Shown here piece by piece: positions 57,761 to 64,000 of a stretch of DNA of 64,000 nt. Where the stretch lies: NCBI GenBank assembly GCA_036502085.1, contig DASXZD010000019.1:1-64000 (forward strand), written 5' to 3'. The translations under genes were made by a program, and so were the position numbers. The first letter of the stretch is position 1. Each line of letters begins with the position of its first letter. The DNA is from PALSA-505 sp036502085. GTDB lineage: Bacteria; Actinomycetota; Actinomycetes; Streptosporangiales; Streptosporangiaceae. The notes beneath the pieces were generated by a model, which ran no database searches, was not told the origin of the DNA, and saw only the letters and a list, made by a program, of their open reading frames with translations.

Positions 57761-59071
57761 CTAGAGCGCCAAACCGAGCAGGGCGTCCGCGATATCGCGG
57801 ACCGTGTCCCCGGCGCGGACCGTGTCCCCGGTTCCGGCGGTGCCGTCGGCGCGGGACAGCCCGCCGGCGAGCACGCTGTCGGCCCAGCCGTCCAGCACGG
57901 CGAGGGCGCCGGGCGCGTCCAGGTCGTCGGCAAGCCGCTCGCGCACGCCGGTCAGCACCTCGGCGACCGCGGCGGGCACCGGGCCGGGCACGGCCGTCGG
58001 GTCGGGCGGTGCCGTCGCCGCGGCCGACCTGTCGGCCGCCCGCAGCGCGGCACGCCAGCGGGCCAGCCGCTGGGCCGCCACCGCCAGGCCGCCGGCCGTC
58101 CAGTCCCAGTCATCGGAGTACCGGTGCGCCAGCAGCGCCAGCCTGATGGCCGCCGGATCGGTGCCGCCGGCCAGCAGGTCCGACACGAACACCAGGTTCC
58201 CCCGCGACTTGGACATCTTCTCGCCGTCGAGGCGCACCATGCCCGCGTGCGCGTAGTGCCGCGCGAACGCGTCCGGGCCCAGCGCCACCCGGGCGTGCGA
58301 CGCGCTCATCTCGTGGTGCGGGAAAACCAGGTCGGAGCCGCCGGTCTGCAGGTCGAAGACGGTGCCGAGGTATTCGGTGGCGATGGCCGCGCACTCCACG
58401 TGCCAGCCCGGGCGGCCGCGGCCGAACGACGATTCCCAGGATGGCTCGCCCGGCCTGGCGGCGAGCCAGACCACGGCATCCAGCGGATCCTTCTTGCCCG
58501 GGCGCTCCGGGTCACCGCCCCGTTCCGCGGCGAGCGCGAGCATGGCCTCGGTACCGAAATTTGACAGTTTTCCGAACGATGCGTCTGCTGACCGAGTGAA
58601 ATACTGATCGGCATCCAGGTCGTAGAGCGCACCGCGGTCCGCGAGCCTGCTGGTGAAGCGCTCGATCAGCGGCAGCGCCTCGACCGCCCCGATCAGGTGC
58701 TCGGGCGGCAGCAGCCGCAGCGCCGTCATGTCGGCCCGGTACCTGGCGATCTCCCGGTCGGCGAGCTGCCGCCAGTCCTCGCCGTCCCGCGCAGCGCGCT
58801 CCAGCAGCGGGTCATCGACGTCGGTCACGTTCTGCACGTACGTCACGTCGTGCCCGGCGTCCAGCCACGACCGGATCACCAGATCCCAGGCGGTGTAGGT
58901 GGCCGCGTGCCCGATGTGGGCGGAGTCGTACGGCGTGATGCCGCAGGCGTAGATGGTCGCCTGATGACCCGCGGCGGCAACGGCCAGCTCTCCGGTCGCC
59001 GTGTCCCTGATCCGCAGCTCAGGTCCGGATCCCGCCAGTTTAGGAACGGTAACACCAGGCCATGACTCCAT
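57761..59071 (-). CDS. mshC: Mycothiol synthesis ligase MshC
   Basis: MshC joins cysteine to the glucosaminyl-inositol precursor of mycothiol, the main low-molecular-weight thiol of actinobacteria. The 436-residue cysteinyl-tRNA-synthetase-like protein has IYACGITPYDSAHIGHAAT (zinc ligand and HIGH), WHVECAAIA, the second zinc residues in GGSDLVFPHHE, and GEKMSKSRGN (KMSKS). This is a strong sign of lineage. The ATG follows TAGCCT by seven bases (leaderless). The middle contains an AT-rich patch at 58556-58582. Short direct repeats encode the Gly-Asp-Thr-Val-Arg segment near the C-terminus. Confidence 0.95.
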   Translation of the reverse strand: MESWPGVTVPKLAGSGPELRIRDTATGELAVAAAGHQATIYACGITPYDSAHIGHAATYTAWDLVIRSWLDAGHDVTYVQNVTDVDDPLLERAARDGEDWRQLADREIARYRADMTALRLLPPEHLIGAVEALPLIERFTSRLADRGALYDLDADQYFTRSADASFGKLSNFGTEAMLALAAERGGDPERPGKKDPLDAVVWLAARPGEPSWESSFGRGRPGWHVECAAIATEYLGTVFDLQTGGSDLVFPHHEMSASHARVALGPDAFARHYAHAGMVRLDGEKMSKSRGNLVFVSDLLAGGTDPAAIRLALLAHRYSDDWDWTAGGLAVAAQRLARWRAALRAADRSAAATAPPDPTAVPGPVPAAVAEVLTGVRERLADDLDAPGALAVLDGWADSVLAGGLSRADGTAGTGDTVRAGDTVRDIADALLGLAL

Positions 59072-59078
59072 GACCGCC

Positions 59079-59084
59079 AGGCTA
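59079..59084 (-). promoter_or_regulatory. Leaderless-type -10 element TAGCCT
   Basis: TAGCCT on the minus strand precedes the mshC ATG (59071) by seven bases. No Shine-Dalgarno is seen. Confidence 0.5.
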
Positions 59085-59151
59085 TCTTGCCCATAACGGT
59101 CACCCGTTGCCGTGGGTGACCGTTACAGCCCGGCGGAAATTCCCGCTTGGT

Positions 59152-61029
59152 TCAGGCGCCGAGCTTGGCCAGCTCGGCCTCGACCATGGCCTCGTGTTCC
59201 TGCTCGTCGCGGCGGGCGCTGGACGGCTTCCAGCGGCCCCGCAGCAGCGGGATGGCGAGCAGGAAGAAGATGATGCCGCCGAAGCACACCCAGTACCAGT
59301 CCCGCCACTGGCTGGCGGTATGCGCCGCGGCCTTTTGCACGGCTGCCGCGTGCGCGGTCAGGTAGGGGAACACCTGCGGCGGAACCTTCGACAGCGCGGT
59401 GAGCTGCGCGGCGTAAGGTGCGACCGTGGCGAGCTGAGGCGCAACCGCGATCACGCCGTCGATGGCCTTGCTGTTCGTGGCGATAGTGGTCAGGATCGCG
59501 GTCCCGGCGGTGCCGCCGCCCGCGGCGGCGACGGCCTGGGCGGCCAGGCTCGGCGGGATGGCGGCCGGGCTGGGGTAGCTGGCCAGCCTGGCGAACAGTG
59601 CCGGGTGGGCCTTGATCACCGCCAGCTCGGGAGCGAACTTCACCGCGTTGCCCAGCTGGACCTTGTACTTCTGTGCCGTGGCCACGACCTGCGGATGGGC
59701 CTGGGCGAAGGCGATCTGACTCTTGTACTGGGTGGCGTAGGCGGACACCGTGGAGCCGTAGGTGACCAGCGGGGTGACCGAGTTGATCACAGCCGGGACG
59801 AGCAGGAAGGAGGCGAAGACGACCACGCGAATGATCCAGCCCCAGATGGCCAGCCCGGTGGCGGTCAGAGCGGGGTTACGGTCCTCGACGGTCTCGGTGA
59901 AGCTGGCCATCCAGGGGGCGTAGGCCACGCCCAGGAAGAACGACCCGAGCGCGAGGATGATGGCGAGCGTGTAATAGCCGGGGTGGTGGCCGGCCTGCAG
60001 CAGGTAGATCACGGTCATCACCGCGGCGCCGACTCCACCGATCACCATGAAGGGCTTGCGCACCCGGAACCGGTCGGAGACCACCCCGACCAGGATCACC
60101 GCGAAGACGTTGAACCCCCAGTTCCAGTTGCCCAGCCCGTTGGCGTTCTTGACCGAGAAGCCGAACACGGTGGACAGGTAGATCACGCTGAACGCGACGG
60201 CGGTGTAGTAGATGAGCAGCATCAGCGACACGGCCAGGGCGGAGACGATCACGTCGAGCTTGAGCAGCTGGCGGAACGGGTGACGCAGTGCCGCCTCGAT
60301 ATCGATCCCCTTGGCCCTGGCCTCGATCAGCGCCCGGTCGCGCATGGTCACCATCAGCTGGTCACGCAGCTGCGGGGACAGTTCCTTCAGCCCGATCAGC
60401 GCGATCACGAAGACGATCATCCCGACGACACCGGCGATCCGGTACTCGTGCGTCCAGAAGCCGGTGTTGTGCACGACGGCGGGCACGGTGGCGCTGCCCA
60501 CGACCGCGACGACCAGGCTGCCCAGCACCGGGCCGCTGGTCCAGAAGCCCATCGCCGTGGCCCGTCCCACCTGCGGGGAAAAGTCGCGGATCAGGGCCGG
60601 CGTGGCCACCAGGCAGATGCCCTCGACCACGAAGACCGCGAAGCTCTCGATGACGAACGGCCACTTGCTGGACGCGCTGGGAATGATGAACAGGGTGAAG
60701 ATCCCGGTGACGAACAGCCCGGCGACCACCAGGTTGGCCCGGCCCCACCGGTCGCTCAGCCCGGCGAACAGCGACCCGAAGGCCCCGATCAGGTTCCCGA
60801 AGGCCAGCAGCACGACGTAGAACGTGAAGCTCATGTTCAGGTTGGCCAGCAGCAGCGTGGACACCGACCCGGCCACGTACAGCTCGTAGTACAGCATGAC
60901 GGTGGCCAGCACCGTGATGGCCAGGTACACGACCCGCGGCGCGGTGCCGGGGTACGTGCCGAGCTGGCGGCGCCACAACGCCGATAGTGCGCCGCCGCGG
61001 CCAGGGACCGTGTGCGCCGTCGCGGTCAT
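59152..61029 (-). CDS. MFS transporter with large extracytoplasmic segment
   Basis: A 625-residue Major Facilitator protein. The first half shows the MFS signature in AGLSDRWGRAN (loop 2-3), followed by VVSDRFRVRKP in the second half. Unusually, about 160 residues (416-576) between the last two membrane segments form an Ala/Gln/Pro-rich stretch (ATQYKSQIAFAQAHPQ) that is probably outside. The substrate is unknown; its place after an amidase gene could hint at an amide or carboxylate. The start ATG 61029 overlaps the stop of a 24-codon upstream ORF, so expression may depend on its translation. Confidence 0.85.
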   Translation of the reverse strand: MTATAHTVPGRGGALSALWRRQLGTYPGTAPRVVYLAITVLATVMLYYELYVAGSVSTLLLANLNMSFTFYVVLLAFGNLIGAFGSLFAGLSDRWGRANLVVAGLFVTGIFTLFIIPSASSKWPFVIESFAVFVVEGICLVATPALIRDFSPQVGRATAMGFWTSGPVLGSLVVAVVGSATVPAVVHNTGFWTHEYRIAGVVGMIVFVIALIGLKELSPQLRDQLMVTMRDRALIEARAKGIDIEAALRHPFRQLLKLDVIVSALAVSLMLLIYYTAVAFSVIYLSTVFGFSVKNANGLGNWNWGFNVFAVILVGVVSDRFRVRKPFMVIGGVGAAVMTVIYLLQAGHHPGYYTLAIILALGSFFLGVAYAPWMASFTETVEDRNPALTATGLAIWGWIIRVVVFASFLLVPAVINSVTPLVTYGSTVSAYATQYKSQIAFAQAHPQVVATAQKYKVQLGNAVKFAPELAVIKAHPALFARLASYPSPAAIPPSLAAQAVAAAGGGTAGTAILTTIATNSKAIDGVIAVAPQLATVAPYAAQLTALSKVPPQVFPYLTAHAAAVQKAAAHTASQWRDWYWVCFGGIIFFLLAIPLLRGRWKPSSARRDEQEHEAMVEAELAKLGA

Positions 61030-61100
61030 GCGATCCCCCACGGCGGGTGCTGGGCACCCCGGCAGGCGCCGCGGGTGAGGTTGAGGCTCAAGTCGGTCAT
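61026..61100 (-). CDS. 24-codon upstream ORF coupled to MFS gene
   Basis: A short frame starts at ATG 61100 with AAGGAG eight bases upstream and reads MTDLSLNLTRGACRGAQHPP, then four more residues. Its TGA overlaps the ATG of the MFS gene (ATGA). It holds one Cys and two Arg. This looks like a regulatory leader peptide or a coupled small protein. Too short to judge by composition, so the evidence is the ribosome site and the exact stop/start overlap. Confidence 0.55.
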   Translation of the reverse strand: MTDLSLNLTRGACRGAQHPPWGIA

Positions 61101-61221
61101 GGTGGTGAACTCCTTAATCGGCACGCTCCTTCGCGGGGCTTTATCAAACGGTGACACCGCGGTAACGCAGAAGCAACCAGGAGTTCCGGGGCGCGTAACT
61201 ACGCCCGCTGCTGAAAGATCT

Positions 61222-62739
61222 TTAGCCGCGCCCGCGCCCCGCGACTGCCTGCTCGAACGCGTACGCGAGCGCGATGAGCTTAGGCTCGCTCCACTGAGTG
61301 CCGATGAACGACAGGCCGACCGGGAGCCCGGACACCTCGCCCGCGGGGACGCTCACCGACGGGTATCCGGCCGCGGCGGCCGGGGTCGAGGTCTGGAACA
61401 CGTTGTGGTCGCCGAGCACCATGTCGGTCAGGTGAGCCGGGTTCAGGCTGAGCGCGACGATGGCATCCAGCCGTTGTACCGCGAGCGGGCCGTCGATGGC
61501 GGCGCGGGCCAGCTTGGTGGCATTCTGGCGAGACTGCGCCCATTCGGGATCGTCCGGGTCGGCGCTCTTGGCCTGGGCCAGCTCGAAGATGTCCTGGCCG
61601 AAGTACTTCAGCACGCTGGCGGCGTTGCGCTCGTTGAACTCGATCAGCTCGGCGAGCGTGACCGGATGGCTGCCGGGCAGCACCCGCAGGTAGCCATTGA
61701 GATCATGCTTGAACTCGTGCAGCAGCGCGGTGAAGGACAGCTCCTCGATCTCGTCGACTTGCGGCACCTCCACCGGGTCGACCACGGTCGCCCCGGCCGC
61801 GCTGAGCAACTGCACCGCCTGGTCCAGCACCGCTGTCGTCGCCCGCCCGGCGGCCGCCGAGCCCGCTCTCCAGACGCCGATCCTGGCCCCGATCAGGCCG
61901 GCCGGATCGGCGTAAGAGGCGAAACCGGCCACCCCGTACCGTTCGGAAATCTCATCTTTTCCCGGGCTGGCGGGGTCGGCCGGATCTGCGGCGACCAGCA
62001 CGGACAGCAGCTCGGCCGCGTCGGTCACCGACAGTGCCATCGGGCCCGGGGAGTCCTGCGCCGAGGAGATCGGGACGCAGCCTGACCGGCTGATCAGCCC
62101 GCGGGTCGGCTTGATGCCAACGACCCCGCAGGCGCTGGACGGGCAGATGATCGACCCGTCGGTCTCGGTGGCGATAGACAGCGGGGCCAGCCCGGCCGCG
62201 ACGGCGGCGGCCGAGCCCGAGCTGGAGCCGGACGGGCTGCGGCCGGTCCCGTGCGGGTTGCCGGTCTGGCCGCCGAGCGTGCTCCAGCCGCTGACCGAGT
62301 GCAGCGACCTGAAGTTGGCCCATTCGGACAGGTTGGCCTTGCCGATGATCACGGCGCCGGCCTCGCGCAGCCTGCCGACCAGGAACGCGTCGCCGCCCTG
62401 ACCGCCGAGCAGCGCGGGCGAGCCCGCCGTGGTCGGCATCCCCGCGACACCGATGTTGTCCTTGACCAGCACCGGGATGCCTTCCAGCGGACTGCGCGGC
62501 GCGCCCCCGGCGCGGGCTTCGTCGCTGGCCCTGGCCTCGGCGGCGGCCTGCGGATTGACCGTGATGACCGAGTGCAGTTCTGGGTCGATGCGGGCGGTTC
62601 GCTCCAGGTAGAAGGCGGTTAGCTCGGCCGAGGTCAGCGCCCCCGACGTCATCGCTTCCTGGAGGCGGCTGACCGACACGTCTAGCGGGCCGGAACCGGT
62701 GCCGGGAACCGCCTGGGGCACGTCCGTGGACTCTGGCAT
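61222..62739 (-). CDS. Amidase signature family enzyme
   Basis: A 505-residue amidase. It has the Ser-cisSer-Lys triad: Lys in PVLVKDNI, cis-Ser and Ser in the segment SPSGSSSGSAAAVAAGLAP and TETDGSI. The AGMPTTAGS and GKANLSEW segments are typical. It hydrolyses an amide, substrate unknown. It starts at ATG 62739 with TATCCT six bases upstream (leaderless). The next gene downstream is the MFS transporter, 180 bases away. A motif with an AT tail lies at 61935-61960. Confidence 0.92.
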   Translation of the reverse strand: MPESTDVPQAVPGTGSGPLDVSVSRLQEAMTSGALTSAELTAFYLERTARIDPELHSVITVNPQAAAEARASDEARAGGAPRSPLEGIPVLVKDNIGVAGMPTTAGSPALLGGQGGDAFLVGRLREAGAVIIGKANLSEWANFRSLHSVSGWSTLGGQTGNPHGTGRSPSGSSSGSAAAVAAGLAPLSIATETDGSIICPSSACGVVGIKPTRGLISRSGCVPISSAQDSPGPMALSVTDAAELLSVLVAADPADPASPGKDEISERYGVAGFASYADPAGLIGARIGVWRAGSAAAGRATTAVLDQAVQLLSAAGATVVDPVEVPQVDEIEELSFTALLHEFKHDLNGYLRVLPGSHPVTLAELIEFNERNAASVLKYFGQDIFELAQAKSADPDDPEWAQSRQNATKLARAAIDGPLAVQRLDAIVALSLNPAHLTDMVLGDHNVFQTSTPAAAAGYPSVSVPAGEVSGLPVGLSFIGTQWSEPKLIALAYAFEQAVAGRGRG

Positions 62740-62745
62740 GCCGGC

Positions 62746-62751
62746 AGGATA
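62746..62751 (-). promoter_or_regulatory. Leaderless-type -10 element TATCCT
   Basis: TATCCT precedes the amidase ATG (62739) by six bases on the minus strand. Confidence 0.5.
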
Positions 62752-62920
62752 GCGGGCACCGGCCGCCCGCCGCCGGGCCGCCTCATAGACTGCGCCGGGT
62801 GGGGGATCTGACGAGCATGGGCCTGCTGCGGACCGAGCCCGCGAAGGAGCGGCCTGACCTGCTGGGCTCGCCGGTCGCGGCGGCGCGCCGGTCTCGGGCC
62901 TGGGCTCAGGGCAGGCGAGC

Positions 62921-63700
62921 TCAGGGCAGCCAGGAGACGTGGCCGTGCAGCGTTGCGTACCCGACGAACGCGCCGGTGTCGATCAGCGTGTGAGCGATGA
63001 TCATCCAGGTCACCCGCCCGTACCGCTTGTAGAGCACGCCGAAGATCACGCCCATCACCGCGTTGCCGAGGAAGCCGCCGAACCCCTGGTACAGGTGATA
63101 CGAGCCGCGCAGCACGGCGCTGAAGGCAATCGCGCGGGACGGCCGCCAGCCCAGTTGCTCGAGCCGGCCCAGCAGGTAGCCGATGACCAGGATCTCCTCC
63201 AGGATCCCGTTCTGCGCGGCGGCCAGGATCAGCACCGGGATGCGCCACCAGACGGCCGGCAGGCTCTCGGCGACGACGTTCAGGCTGAAGCCGAGCTTGT
63301 AAGCGATCAGGTACAGGCCCAGGCCGCTGCCGCCGATGACCGCGGCCAGCCCGGCCCCCCAGCGCAGATCGCGCAGCGGCTGGCTGGTGTCCAGGCCCAT
63401 CTCGGCGGGGCCCTCGCCGGTCCTGGCCAGCAGGTAGAACGCCAGCACCACCGGGGCCAGCGAGATGGCGGTGCTGGTGAGCTGCAGGAACAGGTCGAGC
63501 GTCGGGCGCCCAGGCGCGAGCGAGCCGTTGAGCGTCGCCTGCTGCTTGCCCAGCGACTTGGACGCGGTCAGCGAGCCGATCAGCGAGACGAAGGCGTACA
63601 GGCCGCTGGCGCCGAGCGACACGGCGAAGACGACGAAGATCTCCCAGCGGATCAGCCGGGGCGTGAGCGGTCGCGAGCCGGCTTCCCGCGCCTCGATCAC
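62921..63700 (-). CDS. CPBP-family intramembrane metalloprotease
   Basis: A 259-residue membrane protein with about six to eight hydrophobic helices. It carries the CPBP/Abi motifs: EEILVIGYL (usual EExxxR-type glutamates), SYHLYQGFGGFLGNAVMGVIFG (His of motif 2) and IAHTLIDTGAF (His of motif 3). Such CAAX-protease-like proteins cleave prenylated or bacteriocin-like peptides. The GTG 63700 follows TAGAGT by six bases, a leaderless-type arrangement. Confidence 0.88.
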   Translation of the reverse strand: MIEAREAGSRPLTPRLIRWEIFVVFAVSLGASGLYAFVSLIGSLTASKSLGKQQATLNGSLAPGRPTLDLFLQLTSTAISLAPVVLAFYLLARTGEGPAEMGLDTSQPLRDLRWGAGLAAVIGGSGLGLYLIAYKLGFSLNVVAESLPAVWWRIPVLILAAAQNGILEEILVIGYLLGRLEQLGWRPSRAIAFSAVLRGSYHLYQGFGGFLGNAVMGVIFGVLYKRYGRVTWMIIAHTLIDTGAFVGYATLHGHVSWLP

Positions 63701-63706
63701 CCGAGG

Positions 63707-63712
63707 ACTCTA
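63707..63712 (-). promoter_or_regulatory. Leaderless-type -10 element TAGAGT
   Basis: TAGAGT on the minus strand precedes the CPBP gene GTG (63700) by six bases. Confidence 0.5.
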
Positions 63713-63733
63713 ACCGCTGCGACCCCAGGCACG

Positions 63734-63771
63734 CGCCTGCCCCTGCACGGGCGGGTGCGCAGGGGCAGGCG
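63734..63771 (-). terminator. Strong terminator hairpin after the lysozyme gene
   Basis: CGCCTGCCCCTGC (63734-63746) and GCAGGGGCAGGCG (63759-63771) form a perfect 13-bp stem around a 12-nt loop. It lies downstream of the GH25 stop and upstream of the CPBP promoter. There is no U-tract, as is usual in actinobacteria. Confidence 0.7.
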
Positions 63772-63816
63772 GTGGGCGGCGGCCTTAACGGCCGTCACCC
63801 TGGCTGGCGGAGAATC

Positions 63817-64000
63817 TCAGCCGTTGGTGGCGAGAACCTGAAGCTGGCTGAAGGCACCGTTGAATACGTCCTGGTCGCCGGGGAGCGAGCCGGAGTCGGC
63901 GTACTGCCAGAAGGTGTAGAAGCCCCAGCCGTTCGGCAGCGTGCCGCCGTGGCTGGCCGAGTAGTTGGCGATCCACAGCGGGTCGAAGGAGCCGAATCCG
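63817..64000 (-). CDS. GH25 lysozyme, C-terminal part (cut by window edge)
   Basis: The last 61 codons of a minus-strand gene run into the window end. The sequence contains GFGSFDPLWIANYSAS, LPNGWGFYTFWQYADSGSLP and GDQDVFNGAFSQLQVLATNG, matching the C-terminal end of glycoside-hydrolase-25 lysozymes, where WQY and the following Asp/Asn are conserved. These enzymes cut the muramic-acid bond of peptidoglycan and are usually secreted. The catalytic N-terminal region lies outside. The stop TGA is at 63819-63817, followed by the strong hairpin at 63734-63771. Confidence 0.8.
   Translation of the reverse strand, partial: GFGSFDPLWIANYSASHGGTLPNGWGFYTFWQYADSGSLPGDQDVFNGAFSQLQVLATNG

Overview
This 64 kb window comes from a very GC-rich actinobacterial chromosome. 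Several things point there: a mycothiol biosynthesis gene (mshC), a mycothiol-dependent-isomerase-like protein, an XRE/DUF5753 regulator paired with a DUF397 gene, a HelR-type RNA polymerase recycling ATPase, a tmsA/tmsB pair for 10-methyl branched fatty acids, DUF4439 and DUF4192 genes, and many leaderless-type promoters (TANNNT about 6-7 nt before the start codon). I see no phage, insertion sequence, CRISPR array, rRNA or tRNA. The genus cannot be fixed from this sequence; a Streptomyces/Streptosporangiales-type lineage fits.

Layout. 1-442 is a non-coding stretch with a palindromic element and GC-rich minisatellites. 443-8617 holds metabolic genes: alpha/beta hydrolase, a phzF-arsR-ridA operon, a DinB/maleylpyruvate-isomerase-like protein, Nudix hydrolase, XdhC-like protein, aldo/keto reductase, hemerythrin-like protein and a secreted gamma-glutamyltransferase. 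8651-10886 is a divergent pair of unknown membrane-anchored proteins. 11122-40350 is the conserved actinobacterial translation/isoprenoid block, read leftwards: dxr-rseP-ispG, GNAT, then rimP-nusA-ylxR-infB-ylxP-rbfA-truB-ribF-rpsO-pnp-M16 peptidase-dapB. It is interrupted by lineage-specific genes: a TAP-like lipoprotein hydrolase, an unknown 323-residue protein, proA, helR, the XRE/DUF397 pair, and a clavaminate-synthase-like protein that has lost its metal-binding HxE motif.

40476-46874 starts with a secreted trypsin-like protease. It is followed by the most intriguing locus: a tightly coupled five-gene operon (ATP-grasp ligase, S51-like serine peptidase/amidotransferase-fold protein, two alpha/beta-hydrolase esterases, M20 peptidase) behind a perfect 14-bp palindrome and a leaderless-type promoter. 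It looks like a make-and-break system for an unknown amide or ester metabolite. 47093-48668 encodes a small cysteine-rich secreted protein and a secreted seven-repeat YVTN propeller. 48765-51601 is tmsB/tmsA. 51717-55892 carries a PPOX protein, an Asp/Glu racemase, and a coupled acyl-CoA synthetase/ketopantoate-reductase-like pair. 55948-64000 has a repeat-rich DUF4192 protein, mshC, an MFS transporter with a very long extracytoplasmic segment preceded by a 24-codon upstream ORF, an amidase, a CPBP membrane protease, and the 3' end of a GH25 lysozyme cut by the window edge.

Across scales, two patterns cut through the annotation. One is the repeated TANNNT-6/8-RTG promoter geometry, about a dozen cases. 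The other is a dispersed AT-tailed motif around CCGTTCGGAAA inside at least eight genes, in different reading frames and orientations.
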